Below are positions 8,512-16,957 of a stretch of 64,000 nt of DNA, piece by piece. The DNA comes from Mariniblastus sp. Lineage in GTDB: Bacteria; Planctomycetota; Planctomycetia; Pirellulales; Pirellulaceae. The notes under the pieces are model-generated. The model was not told the DNA's origin, made no database searches, and was given only the letters and a program-made list of their open reading frames with translations. Numbering within the stretch: the first letter of the stretch is position 1; each line of letters opens with the position of its first letter. The DNA is taken from positions 38,279-102,278 of the forward strand of contig JAKVBF010000003.1 in the NCBI GenBank assembly GCA_022447555.1. Reading direction: 5' to 3'. Both the position numbers and the translations under genes were made by a program.

Positions 8512-11500
8512 CTAGCTTTGGTCGGCCAGACAAAACACGATTTTGGAAATATTCCCGTTTCTAGAAAAGACGTCGGCGGATTCAGAGCGAGGCAGGAGGT
8601 TGCCTTGAATGGTTTGCGACTCGCCATCTTTGAATGAGAGAGTGATTTGATGCGATTTTCCAGAACGATAGATAATGGGAATCTGGCAAAACGTGAATCC
8701 AAATTCGCCTTGGGCAACGGGGATTTCGGAAGCTTGGTTGTCAGTGTCAACAAACGATAAAACACCTGAGTCGGCTTGTAATTCAATCGATTCAAACATG
8801 GTGGGAGTGAATTGGATTTCACCATTTTTTACCGTGATGCCCAATTCGCCAAAACGACAGAGAATGTCTTCTTTCACTTGACCCGTCATACCGGGCTGTT
8901 GAACGCCTGCATGCTTGGGTGTATGCGAATACGGATCTGTTGGGAAAGCACCGTATTCATCGGGAGATTTGTCGACACCCAGTCCATCTCGTATTTTGCG
9001 GTAATGGTATAGTAATTCGGTCGCCGATACAGAGTCCCCTATCGACTGAGCGAAAGTGTAATTTTCTTGAACAGCTAATGCCAGTTTGGAAACCATATGC
9101 CAATAGATACTCCCCAGACCTTCATAGGCAAAAAAAGTGCCGGAACGCCCGGTGAACTGGTGGTGGTGAAAGGTGGCTTCATAAAGGGAGTAAAGGGCTT
9201 GGTGTTCTTCGGTGTTCCACTTGGTAGCGTCTTGGCGGGATTCCAGTAGAGCTAACGCACATTTTAAATCGTTGACATTTCGGAGGTTGGCAGCGAAGTG
9301 AAATCCATCATTGGCGTTCTGGCGGATAATGGATAAATCATTTTGTGCCAATAAATCTGATAGTATTTTTGAACCCCAAACGGCATCGGCATTTACCGAG
9401 TTCTTTTCCATGAAACGGGGTAGTTTGCGATCGGGGTAAAGCGTGTAGCTTTGCTGATCCGCACGGAAAATGGCGCTGTTTTGAAGCGCCTCCAGAACAC
9501 TGACCGCCTGAGCCGGGCTCAATGCAGTTGAGCTTAACACTGCAACTTGACCCTCTAGCATTTCATCGAGGTGACCTATTGTCAGGGAGTCGTTTTGAAG
9601 CGAAATCAGATTGTAAGCGTGATATAGTCCGTCTGACCGAAGGTTAGATTGGATCGTCTGGTCAAGAGTGCACAAGGCAAGAGCACAACACTCTAATAGC
9701 TCGCCTCGGCTGACCGAGATTTGTCCATGACCCAATTCAAAATCGTAGCAGTGTGAGCGGTAGCGATCACCAGCCGTTTGTAATTCGTCTACGATTTGCT
9801 TCCGCACGTCATCTGATATCTTGGATTCTTGAAAGGCGGGACCATGTTTTCTGAGTGTTGCGGTCACGCCCGCCATGAATTCATGAATTTCCGGTTTGAG
9901 CGAAAAAGTATCATCACCCATTTTGGGCAACCAATTTATTAGGTATTCAAAGAAACGTCGTAAATAGCAGACAGTGACTACCGACGCTCCCTGCCCAACC
10001 AGAGCATTGTTGGCATCGTTCCACTCGGGACGCTGCGTATTAAGCCAGATGCCGGCTTCGGGAATCAAATTAGATAGCTTTACCAAACCACTGAGTAATA
10101 TTTTTTCCAGCAGTGTCGCTCGAACTCGTTGTCCGTCAGATTCGAGAAGTTGGCCGTCAGCGCCTTGCTCCTTGACGCGGTTTTCGATTTTAGAGGCGAG
10201 TTGTTGATCATAAGTGATCGTTTCACGGGGGTTGCTCAGTATTTGCTCATACTTGCCAATTCTGTAGGGAACATTGGCGAAGACGCAGCCGGGATGGTTG
10301 AGGTAGGGATCCAGCGATTTTGGATCAAAACGGCGAGCCGCTTCGACTAACTTGAGAAGATAGATGATTTGGTGGTCGCCCCAGTATCCAATATTTGCCC
10401 ATGGGTCTGAGGGGTCTGGTTTTTCCCAATCAAAACCATCTTTTGAAATTCGATAGGCGTTATAACCATCTGCCGTGGACGCGTTCACAAACCTCAGGAT
10501 CATTCCGGGTAGGAAGTGGGGGAACGAGTGCCCCAGGGCTTCCCAGTTTTGAAAAAGATCTCGCCAGTTACCTTGGTATTGAATTTTTGGCGTCCCATCC
10601 GCATGCCTTACGTCAATTGAGAAATCATTCCAAGGTCTGGTCGGATCACCGTGCCTGCGACTGAAAGTGATGGGCAGATACTCGGCCGCAATACGTGTCA
10701 AATCCAGATCTTTTCTCGCAATGGCTTGCTGGAGCAGGTCATCAAACCGCATGGTTGGGTTAAGTGTCTGTAACCAGTTTCGATGAGCGTTGTAAACCTG
10801 ATGGTTATGGTTCCCTACGTGACGTGCAAAATCGCAGCTTGTGATCATGTAGCCATCTAAGGGAATTCCGCCCCGCATCACGTTGAACGTAGTGTTAGCT
10901 CTGTGGCGATGCGATCTCAACATTTGCGCACTGCATTGGATTCCATCGCTACTGGAAATAATTCGATCGAGCTGCAACCTGTTTTGATGGACATCTTCAC
11001 GGAGGGTGTTCGGCATCGAATCACCGGACTGCAATTCAGTTTCTAGGGAGACCAGCTCGGAATGATCTATATCTACATCACTGGCCAGGCACCAACTTTT
11101 TGAGTCTCCTGGTGGTAGTTCCAGCGAAGTACATGCTAAGAAATGGCCCCTTTTTCCGCGAATGTCGTTTTCGGTTGTCACCGGCTGGCCCATCAGAAAT
11201 TGTGGCACCTGATCGTTGGAAAGTAGGATTTCAGCCTGCTCCAATCCGGTTTGCCACGCCACTGTTGCTTTGAGTCCCTCGCAGGGTTCGCTGCGATCGG
11301 TCGGGATGGAGCTCAAATAATAAACACCGATCTGTGAGTCACTGAGTAATTCGTTTTTTTTGTAAGCGTCAGCCAGATTGCTGAATCGCAGCTGAAATCC
11401 ACTTGGTAAGCAAGATGGCAGAATGTTTGCTAATCCATCAAGCACGCGCAGTGACTGACTGGCGTTTCCCCAATTGACCAAGTGACAATTTCGGATAAAA

Positions 11501-12003
11501 CCGAAACGATCCCCCGTTGCCCAGCCGTAACGAAAAAGCAATTCAAGAGAGTGATTGATCTCTTCGAAATAGACCCGGTTGCCAGCCAGATTCTTGTAGA
11601 TGTTTTGTGATCGAATGTGCTCAGGATTGGGTGTTCCAAAAGGCTCCCAATTGGAAACCACTCCATCCGGGGTGGTGGACTGAATGATGGTAGAGGGTCC
11701 ACTGCTGCCCGCCATGTCGATCAGTTTGTCCGCAGAATAGTAAGGGAACAAAGCGGAGTGAGGGTTCGTTCGACCCGCCGTAATAGCTCCATTGCTGGCC
11801 ACAAACATCCAGTGATTACTGGCACTAACCAGAGACATGAAAAACGGTGGCATCAGGTCAGAGTTTGAAATCTGATAAAAAGATTCGCCATCCAGTTCAA
11901 TGTAGTCGCCTGACACAGCTCTGTGGTTAAACGCCTGGTCTCTTAACCGGCCAAGGTTAAAAGAAGATTTTTTGATGGTCGGTCGTGTTTGTTGGGATCC
12001 CAT
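8512..12003 (-). CDS. Large glycoside phosphorylase, clan GH-Q (GH94/GH149/GH161-like)
   Basis: This 1163-residue cytoplasmic protein has no signal peptide. The N-terminal part (about 1-380) is a beta-sandwich with NHWMFVASNGAITAGR and NPHSALFPYYSADKLID. Next comes an (alpha/alpha)6 barrel with PITFSRRHGDPTRPWNDF, WGDHQIIYLLKLVEAARRF and WLNTQRPEWNDANNALVG. The last of these resembles the DWND region that carries the general acid in GH94 phosphorylases. Such enzymes split beta-glucosides with phosphate to glucose-1-phosphate. A length above 1100 residues fits the beta-1,3-oligoglucan phosphorylase families GH149/GH161 better than cellobiose phosphorylase (about 800). I chose ATG 12003, 8 bases after the transporter stop. 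A TTG at 12063 would overlap the transporter gene. The family number needs a profile search. Confidence 0.75.
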   Translation of the reverse strand: MGSQQTRPTIKKSSFNLGRLRDQAFNHRAVSGDYIELDGESFYQISNSDLMPPFFMSLVSASNHWMFVASNGAITAGRTNPHSALFPYYSADKLIDMAGSSGPSTIIQSTTPDGVVSNWEPFGTPNPEHIRSQNIYKNLAGNRVYFEEINHSLELLFRYGWATGDRFGFIRNCHLVNWGNASQSLRVLDGLANILPSCLPSGFQLRFSNLADAYKKNELLSDSQIGVYYLSSIPTDRSEPCEGLKATVAWQTGLEQAEILLSNDQVPQFLMGQPVTTENDIRGKRGHFLACTSLELPPGDSKSWCLASDVDIDHSELVSLETELQSGDSMPNTLREDVHQNRLQLDRIISSSDGIQCSAQMLRSHRHRANTTFNVMRGGIPLDGYMITSCDFARHVGNHNHQVYNAHRNWLQTLNPTMRFDDLLQQAIARKDLDLTRIAAEYLPITFSRRHGDPTRPWNDFSIDVRHADGTPKIQYQGNWRDLFQNWEALGHSFPHFLPGMILRFVNASTADGYNAYRISKDGFDWEKPDPSDPWANIGYWGDHQIIYLLKLVEAARRFDPKSLDPYLNHPGCVFANVPYRIGKYEQILSNPRETITYDQQLASKIENRVKEQGADGQLLESDGQRVRATLLEKILLSGLVKLSNLIPEAGIWLNTQRPEWNDANNALVGQGASVVTVCYLRRFFEYLINWLPKMGDDTFSLKPEIHEFMAGVTATLRKHGPAFQESKISDDVRKQIVDELQTAGDRYRSHCYDFELGHGQISVSRGELLECCALALCTLDQTIQSNLRSDGLYHAYNLISLQNDSLTIGHLDEMLEGQVAVLSSTALSPAQAVSVLEALQNSAIFRADQQSYTLYPDRKLPRFMEKNSVNADAVWGSKILSDLLAQNDLSIIRQNANDGFHFAANLRNVNDLKCALALLESRQDATKWNTEEHQALYSLYEATFHHHQFTGRSGTFFAYEGLGSIYWHMVSKLALAVQENYTFAQSIGDSVSATELLYHYRKIRDGLGVDKSPDEYGAFPTDPYSHTPKHAGVQQPGMTGQVKEDILCRFGELGITVKNGEIQFTPTMFESIELQADSGVLSFVDTDNQASEIPVAQGEFGFTFCQIPIIYRSGKSHQITLSFKDGESQTIQGNLLPRSESADVFSRNGNISKIVFCLADQS

Positions 12004-12010
12004 GTCGCTA

Positions 12011-13501
12011 TTACTGTTTCTCGGTTTTCTGAGTCGCTTTTCGTTCTTGAAGCTCGGACTCAATCTGCCGTAACAGATTTGAGTTGATGTTATAGAAGAA
12101 CATAATACCGCATGCGGAAATGAGGAATACCGCGGGCATCACACTCATCATCGAGATGATTCCAGCGATTGTCTCTTCCGTTTGGGGTTGAGGAATATTA
12201 TCGACAGGGCTGACAAAGGCACAATAAGCCAGTGCCCAACCGGGTACTGCAGCTCCCAGAGCGCTGCCAAGTTTTTGCGAGAAAGTGGCGGCCGCAAAAA
12301 CCAGTCCGGTCGCCCGACGATGTGTCATCCACTCGGAGTAGTCTGCAACGTCTGCATACATGGCCCATAGTAAAATCGGCATAGGACCACTGATGAAGGC
12401 GCCAAAAGCGTGGAGTCCGTACATTAGTTGCCATTGATCGGGCTCTAAGAAATAGAATCCTCCCATGCATAATGCGTTCCCCAGCATAACCAAAATCATT
12501 AATAACTTGTTGCCAAATATTCGTACCAGCGGCTTGGTCATGAACATACCTGCGATTCCAAATACCGTTCCAACCGCGAAGAAGTTTCCAAATGACTTGA
12601 CATCAAACCATAAATCAACATCGCCGAAGTCAGTGTAGTAAATAAAATAATAGGCGGTGGCGCTACCACGGGTCCAACCAGCCAGGATTTGGAAGAGTCC
12701 GACAAACAGCAGGACAATCCATGGCCGGTTTTTAATCAAGTCACGGACGTCCTGGCCAAAAGATGAGTTCTTTTTCTGCTCGGGAACAACCCGTTCTTTG
12801 GTGGTCAAGAAAGTGATCGTAAACAAGATGACAGCAGCCAGAGCATAGACAACGACCGTCCAGAAGAATCCGGTTTGTGGGTCGGCTGCCACAACCTCGG
12901 CGGTCCCATCGACAATGGTCGTTTTTGTACCACCAAAAAATTTCACCATCGGAAGTGTGCAAAGTTGAACGGCCAGACCACCGATGAATGCGAGGACGAA
13001 ACGGTAAGCCGATACGGTGGTCCGCTCCAGGGAGTTTGGTGAAATCACTCCCAACAAAGCGCCGTAGGGGATATTGATCGCTGTATAGGCCATGAACACT
13101 AGCGTGTAGGTAATGTAGGCATAGATCAGCTTGCCATTGTATGAGAGGTCTGGTGTGTAAAACGTCAAGATACCAGTAGCGGCAAACGGTACAGCCATCC
13201 AAATTAAGTATGGTCGAAAACGTCCCCAAGCGGTGCGGGTTCTGTCGGAGAGGAAGCCCACTAACGGATCATTGATCGCATCCCAAATCTTGGTGACAAA
13301 AAACATGGTTGCCGCGGCAGCCGGCAACAGTCCAAATACCTCCGTGTAAAAATACAACTGGAAGTTTTCAAACAGCTTCCAATAAAGATTGGATGCCGTG
13401 TCACCTAACCCGTAGCCTACCTTTTCGCCGACCGAAAGTGGTGGTGATTCGGGAGACCCCGTTTGATTCAATGGGGAGTCATTTTGAGAGGTTGAGCTCA
13501 T
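12011..13501 (-). CDS. GPH-family sugar:cation symporter (MFS)
   Basis: This 496-residue protein has 12 predicted membrane segments. The N-terminal signature GYGLGDTASNLYWKLFENFQ and the loop DAINDPLVGFLSDRTRTAWGRFRPYL are typical of the glycoside-pentoside-hexuronide (MelB/XylP) family. It would import oligosaccharides with Na+ or H+. It is the first gene of the operon transporter - phosphorylase - GH-A glycosidase - GH16 remnant, which suggests that the imported sugar is a beta-gluco-oligosaccharide for phosphorolysis. The promoter must lie in 13502-13669. No strong Shine-Dalgarno is visible. Confidence 0.85.
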   Translation of the reverse strand: MSSTSQNDSPLNQTGSPESPPLSVGEKVGYGLGDTASNLYWKLFENFQLYFYTEVFGLLPAAAATMFFVTKIWDAINDPLVGFLSDRTRTAWGRFRPYLIWMAVPFAATGILTFYTPDLSYNGKLIYAYITYTLVFMAYTAINIPYGALLGVISPNSLERTTVSAYRFVLAFIGGLAVQLCTLPMVKFFGGTKTTIVDGTAEVVAADPQTGFFWTVVVYALAAVILFTITFLTTKERVVPEQKKNSSFGQDVRDLIKNRPWIVLLFVGLFQILAGWTRGSATAYYFIYYTDFGDVDLWFDVKSFGNFFAVGTVFGIAGMFMTKPLVRIFGNKLLMILVMLGNALCMGGFYFLEPDQWQLMYGLHAFGAFISGPMPILLWAMYADVADYSEWMTHRRATGLVFAAATFSQKLGSALGAAVPGWALAYCAFVSPVDNIPQPQTEETIAGIISMMSVMPAVFLISACGIMFFYNINSNLLRQIESELQERKATQKTEKQ

Positions 13502-13669
13502 GTTTCGATTTCGCTTGTGTTAATGCGTCCCAACGATCCTGTTGGAACAAGAAAAAAGACGGGCTCGCATGGCGAAAACCGTCGTGGTTTACTCGGTTCT
13601 TAACCGTCGATCCTAACTCCATTTGAGCGAGGAGAATCCCAACGGTTTGAATTAGAGTATAGCTGAGAG

Positions 13670-14179
13670 CTAGTTGGTAGGGCCGTCGCCCCGCCCTTGA
13701 CCCGCACTCGCTTTTCCATCCAGAAGCTGTTGATACTCATCTGCTTCGACTTCGCGAGCTGAGACATTTAGAAATGCGACCGTCCGCTTTCCATCAACCC
13801 CGATTTTTTCAAAGATAACCGGATCAGATGAGCCATAGGGGCTACCTTTAAGCCCGTAGCGAATTTCAAAGGGTTCGCCGTCTCGCTCTGAAACAAACAG
13901 TGAATCGACATCGCTGGCACTCACGCCCATGGGCGAGAGGGTTTCGGAAGGAGTTTCTTTGATGGCAGCTTTAAATTCAGCTTCATCTTTCGGGCCTTCA
14001 AATTTTGGCGCCGACTTCATTTGAATCATCAAATACAAATTGGAAAGGCGTTTTGCATTACTGTCATTGGCTGCTTGCATGGCAGCTTCAGGAGTCGTTG
14101 CGCCACCACAACCCAGTTGTATCAATAGCAGGGAAGCAATTCCCGAGTAAAAAACACTTTGGAGTACCGTCTTAGACAT
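13670..14179 (-). CDS. Small lipoprotein, partner of DUF1559 protein
   Basis: This 169-residue protein begins with a signal peptide ending in the lipobox LGCG (Cys at about residue 24), so it should be a lipid-anchored envelope protein. The mature part is short and hydrophilic with a compact C-terminal domain (GEPFEIRYGLKG, DGKRTVAFLNVS) and a Gly/Arg tail. It lies directly downstream of a DUF1559 pseudopilin-like gene on the same strand, separated by a hairpin. The same arrangement recurs at 26.9-28.3 kb, so the two products may act together. I do not recognise a named family. Confidence 0.7.
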   Translation of the reverse strand: MSKTVLQSVFYSGIASLLLIQLGCGGATTPEAAMQAANDSNAKRLSNLYLMIQMKSAPKFEGPKDEAEFKAAIKETPSETLSPMGVSASDVDSLFVSERDGEPFEIRYGLKGSPYGSSDPVIFEKIGVDGKRTVAFLNVSAREVEADEYQQLLDGKASAGQGRGDGPTN

Positions 14180-14215
14180 TGGTTAATTCCGTTTTAAATC
14201 CGTTAATAATCCCGT

Positions 14216-14246
14216 TGTTCCGCCCGGATTTTAACCGGGCAGAACA
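14216..14246 (-). promoter_or_regulatory. Intercistronic hairpin between pseudopilin and lipoprotein genes
   Basis: TGTTC-C-GCCCGG, a 7-base loop, then CCGGGC-A-GAACA form an 11-pair stem with one mismatch. It lies 60 bases past the DUF1559 stop and 36 before the lipoprotein start. There is no U-tract on the coding strand, so it looks more like an mRNA processing or stability element than a terminator. Confidence 0.55.
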
Positions 14247-14306
14247 GCTCGATATAGTGATTGAAAAGACTAGGTAGCTACCTGAGTAACGACCATTGGT
14301 TTCGGT

Positions 14307-15335
14307 TTAGAGATCTTCAGTTGAGTAGGTTGTGCCATCCGCGCGTTTACCCATTGAATCGAGGATGGACAGGTCAGCCGAACGCGAAATACTTCGTGTT
14401 GAACCGTCACCCATGGCAGCACAAATGATCGCTGGGTGTGCAGAACCGAAACCGTATTCTTCCGAATAGCCATCTTGAGTTCCCTGATTTCGGACGTTTT
14501 CAGTATCACCCAAAACACGTACTTCCCAGATGTCGTCGGTTCCAGTCAATGGACCGAACATACGCATACAGGTCCAGTCGGTTCCTTGGAAGTAACCATT
14601 CTTGTCCCACCAAAAGGCCCAAGATCCACCCGGTACAGTCCAGTTCTCAGCCGGTACAGCTTTTTCAGCCATTAGGATCGTGTTTGAAGTGCCGTCGATG
14701 ATGGAACCGAAACCGGTAGGTGTACATTTCACATAGCCACCGTTCCAGTTGTTGTGACATCCGCGAGTCAAGATTCCGGTCCAGACGCGTTCTGTCTCGT
14801 TGGAAATCATATCTTCGTAGTCACGCCATTGGAAACCGTTCCAGCCGCCGCCATTCCAGTTCGCCAGAACACCGGCGTAGTCTGCACAATGGATTGTGAT
14901 CCAGCCTTGGTTGGCAAAACGAGCACTTCGAGATGGGCAATTGAATGCAGGAATTGCCTTTGTGGAAATACCGTTGGTCGGATCCGTGAAACCGAATGTT
15001 TTGCGGCTGTCACTCAAATTGTTTTGTTCCATGTAAGGCAAAATTTGGAACATCCAGCTGCCGTTTTCTGCGGTGCCAAATGGTTGGTTGCCTTCGCTCC
15101 AAAAACTAGAGGCAGAACCACCGGTTGTTGGGTAGTGGCCGAGAGCCGATTCGTAGTTGTGACAAGCAAGTGCGTTTTGACGCATGTTGTTCATGCAGGT
15201 GGTTCGCCGAGCCGCTTCGCGAACTTGCTGAACCGCTGGCAACAACATACCGATGAGAATGCCAATAATGGCGATGACGACAAGCAATTCAACGAGTGTG
15301 AATGCCTTCCTCTGAGAGGTTGAGTGGAGTTTCAT
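14307..15335 (-). CDS. DUF1559 family pseudopilin-like protein
   Basis: This 342-residue protein has a type IV pilin/type II secretion pseudopilin N-terminus: [20 protein letters not shown] with cleavage expected before FTLVE. The stretch [18 protein letters not shown] follows. The C-terminal H-x9-DG signature of planctomycete DUF1559 proteins is present (HPAIICAAMGDG). The middle is rich in Gly, Asn, Trp and Cys. It should be processed by a prepilin peptidase and displayed on, or moved through, the envelope. AGGAT lies 8 bases before the ATG. It is followed by a hairpin and a lipoprotein gene. Planctomycete genomes carry many paralogues, and their role is unknown. Confidence 0.9.
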   Translation of the reverse strand: MKLHSTSQRKAFTLVELLVVIAIIGILIGMLLPAVQQVREAARRTTCMNNMRQNALACHNYESALGHYPTTGGSASSFWSEGNQPFGTAENGSWMFQILPYMEQNNLSDSRKTFGFTDPTNGISTKAIPAFNCPSRSARFANQGWITIHCADYAGVLANWNGGGWNGFQWRDYEDMISNETERVWTGILTRGCHNNWNGGYVKCTPTGFGSIIDGTSNTILMAEKAVPAENWTVPGGSWAFWWDKNGYFQGTDWTCMRMFGPLTGTDDIWEVRVLGDTENVRNQGTQDGYSEEYGFGSAHPAIICAAMGDGSTRSISRSADLSILDSMGKRADGTTYSTEDL

Positions 15336-15952
15336 TGCAAGATCCTATAAAAATAACCAACATGCCGGCTTTGGTACCGGTTTCAAATCTGACCCAGATT
15401 TTTTCCATTTTGATCCTCGTGTCAAGATAATAAAAGACTTATCACAACCCTTCTGATACTTTTGGGGTTGGTATTTAAACATTGTTTTTTGGTCATCAAA
15501 GTTTTCCGAACTAATGTATGGTTAATTCTGTTTTAAGGTCCTATTAAGGTTGAATTTATCCCCTTTGTGATTTTATGAGAATTTTATCATAATGTCGTAT
15601 TTTCGTCCATTTAAAACATAAAATGGCGTTTATTAGCCCTTTACTGTGGGGCGAGTTCGGTGTGGGTTGGGCTCTGAACCGAATTCATTTTGTGTCCGTA
15701 AAATGGGAGCCGTTGGTTCGGTTCAGGAAGCGAAATAAAAGATTTCGTTATCACTGAGTTGACCGGTCAAGCTACGTCAAGCAAAACTTAAGGCTCGATT
15801 ACTTGCCTCGTTGATACGGTTTAAATCGGCGGATTGACGGGTTGGTTTCATGGCGGTTTAATGCCGGCAGCAATGGTTTGATTAGGCCTTAGTCGTGCCG
15901 GTTTGAGTGGGTTGTCAACTCAGCATTATCTGAGGGCATTGGATTGAGTCGC
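15336..15952. other. Divergent control region between pseudopilin and lacI-type genes
   Basis: This 617-base gene-free stretch is A/T-rich near the pseudopilin side. It holds an inverted repeat TTATGA-N8-TCATAA at 15573-15592 and the palindrome described separately at 15759-15770. It must contain the promoters of both divergent genes. No coding frame or RNA gene was seen. Confidence 0.5.
15759..15770. promoter_or_regulatory. Candidate LacI-family operator
   Basis: TTGACCGGTCAA is a perfect 12-base palindrome with the central CG typical of LacI/GalR operators. It is 182 bases upstream of the regulator's start, a plausible autoregulatory site. I did not find a second exact copy before the sugar operon, so its use elsewhere is not supported. 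Confidence 0.4.
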
Positions 15953-16957
15953 ATGAGTGAAAAGAAAATAACGATTCAGGATATTGCCAGAACTGCAGGG
16001 GTTTCAAAGAGTACGGTTTCTCGAGTTCTGAACAACTCAACACCTGTAAACGAAGGCAAACGCCGGTTGGTGCTAGAAGCAATGAAAGGCTTAGATTTTA
16101 AGCCGAACGTTTTCGCACGTAGTCTTGCCGGTGGTTGTTCTATGACCATTGGAGTGATCACGCAGAAAATGGATAGTCCCTTTTTCTCGATGGTCACGAC
16201 GGGTTTGATTGAAGGGTTGACTGGATCAGATTACTCGCCCATTTTTGTCGACGGTCAGTGGCGCCCCGATCAGCAAAAAGCTGCAATTAATACATTGCTC
16301 GATCGGAATGTTGATGGCCTGATCATGTTGGGTGGAGATCTTGAATCCGAAGTATTGACGGGGCTAGTTGGGGAAAAGCCAACGGTGATTGTCGCCAAAC
16401 AGTTAGAAGGCTGGCAAGACCACAGTGTGGCGATCGATAATTTCGAAGCGGCCCGCCGGGCTGTGCAATATCTGCTTGATCAAGGCCATCAAAAAATCGC
16501 ACACATCGGCGGGATCCTCGGGCATGATGATGCACAAGCACGATATAAGGGCTACTTCGCGGCGATGCAGCAGGCTGAGATTAAATCTTTTGATGATCTG
16601 TTCGTTGAGGGAGATTTTAGCAGTATGTCCGGTGTCTTGGCCGTGGAAAACCTCTTATCGCGAGGAATTTCTTTCACCGCAATTTTTGCGGCTAACGACG
16701 AAATGGCATACGGAGCCAGATTGGCTTTGTACCGGCAAGGAATTCGGGTGCCAGATGATGTTTCGATCGTTGGCTTCGACGATCAGCCCAATTCAGCCTA
16801 TATGACCCCTCCTCTAACGACAGTCGCGCAACCAGCTGTTGAGATGGGCATTGCGACGGCCAGAATCATCCTCGGTAAATTGAACCATTCGGAATATGAA
16901 GTCCCCGTCTTGCCAGCCCAGTTGGTCATTCGAGAATCGGTTGCCCGAATCGACTAG
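15953..16957 (+). CDS. LacI/GalR-family transcriptional regulator
   Basis: This 334-residue protein starts with the canonical LacI helix-turn-helix (ITIQDIARTAGVSKSTVSRVLN) and hinge region (KRRLVLEAMKGLDFKPN). A periplasmic-binding-protein-like effector domain follows, with IGVITQKMDSPFF, FAANDEMAYG and DDVSIVGFDDQPNSAYMTPPLTTV. It should bind operator DNA as a dimer or tetramer and respond to a sugar. The sugar operon and glgX on either side are the natural targets. I use ATG 15953 rather than TTG 15944. The stop overlaps the glgX stop from the other strand (shared CTAG). Confidence 0.9.
   Translation: MSEKKITIQDIARTAGVSKSTVSRVLNNSTPVNEGKRRLVLEAMKGLDFKPNVFARSLAGGCSMTIGVITQKMDSPFFSMVTTGLIEGLTGSDYSPIFVDGQWRPDQQKAAINTLLDRNVDGLIMLGGDLESEVLTGLVGEKPTVIVAKQLEGWQDHSVAIDNFEAARRAVQYLLDQGHQKIAHIGGILGHDDAQARYKGYFAAMQQAEIKSFDDLFVEGDFSSMSGVLAVENLLSRGISFTAIFAANDEMAYGARLALYRQGIRVPDDVSIVGFDDQPNSAYMTPPLTTVAQPAVEMGIATARIILGKLNHSEYEVPVLPAQLVIRESVARID

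Noticed and set aside
13571-13590. AAACC-N5-GGTTT as an operator of the sugar operon
   Set aside because: The centre is not symmetric and does not match the palindrome near the lacI-type gene.
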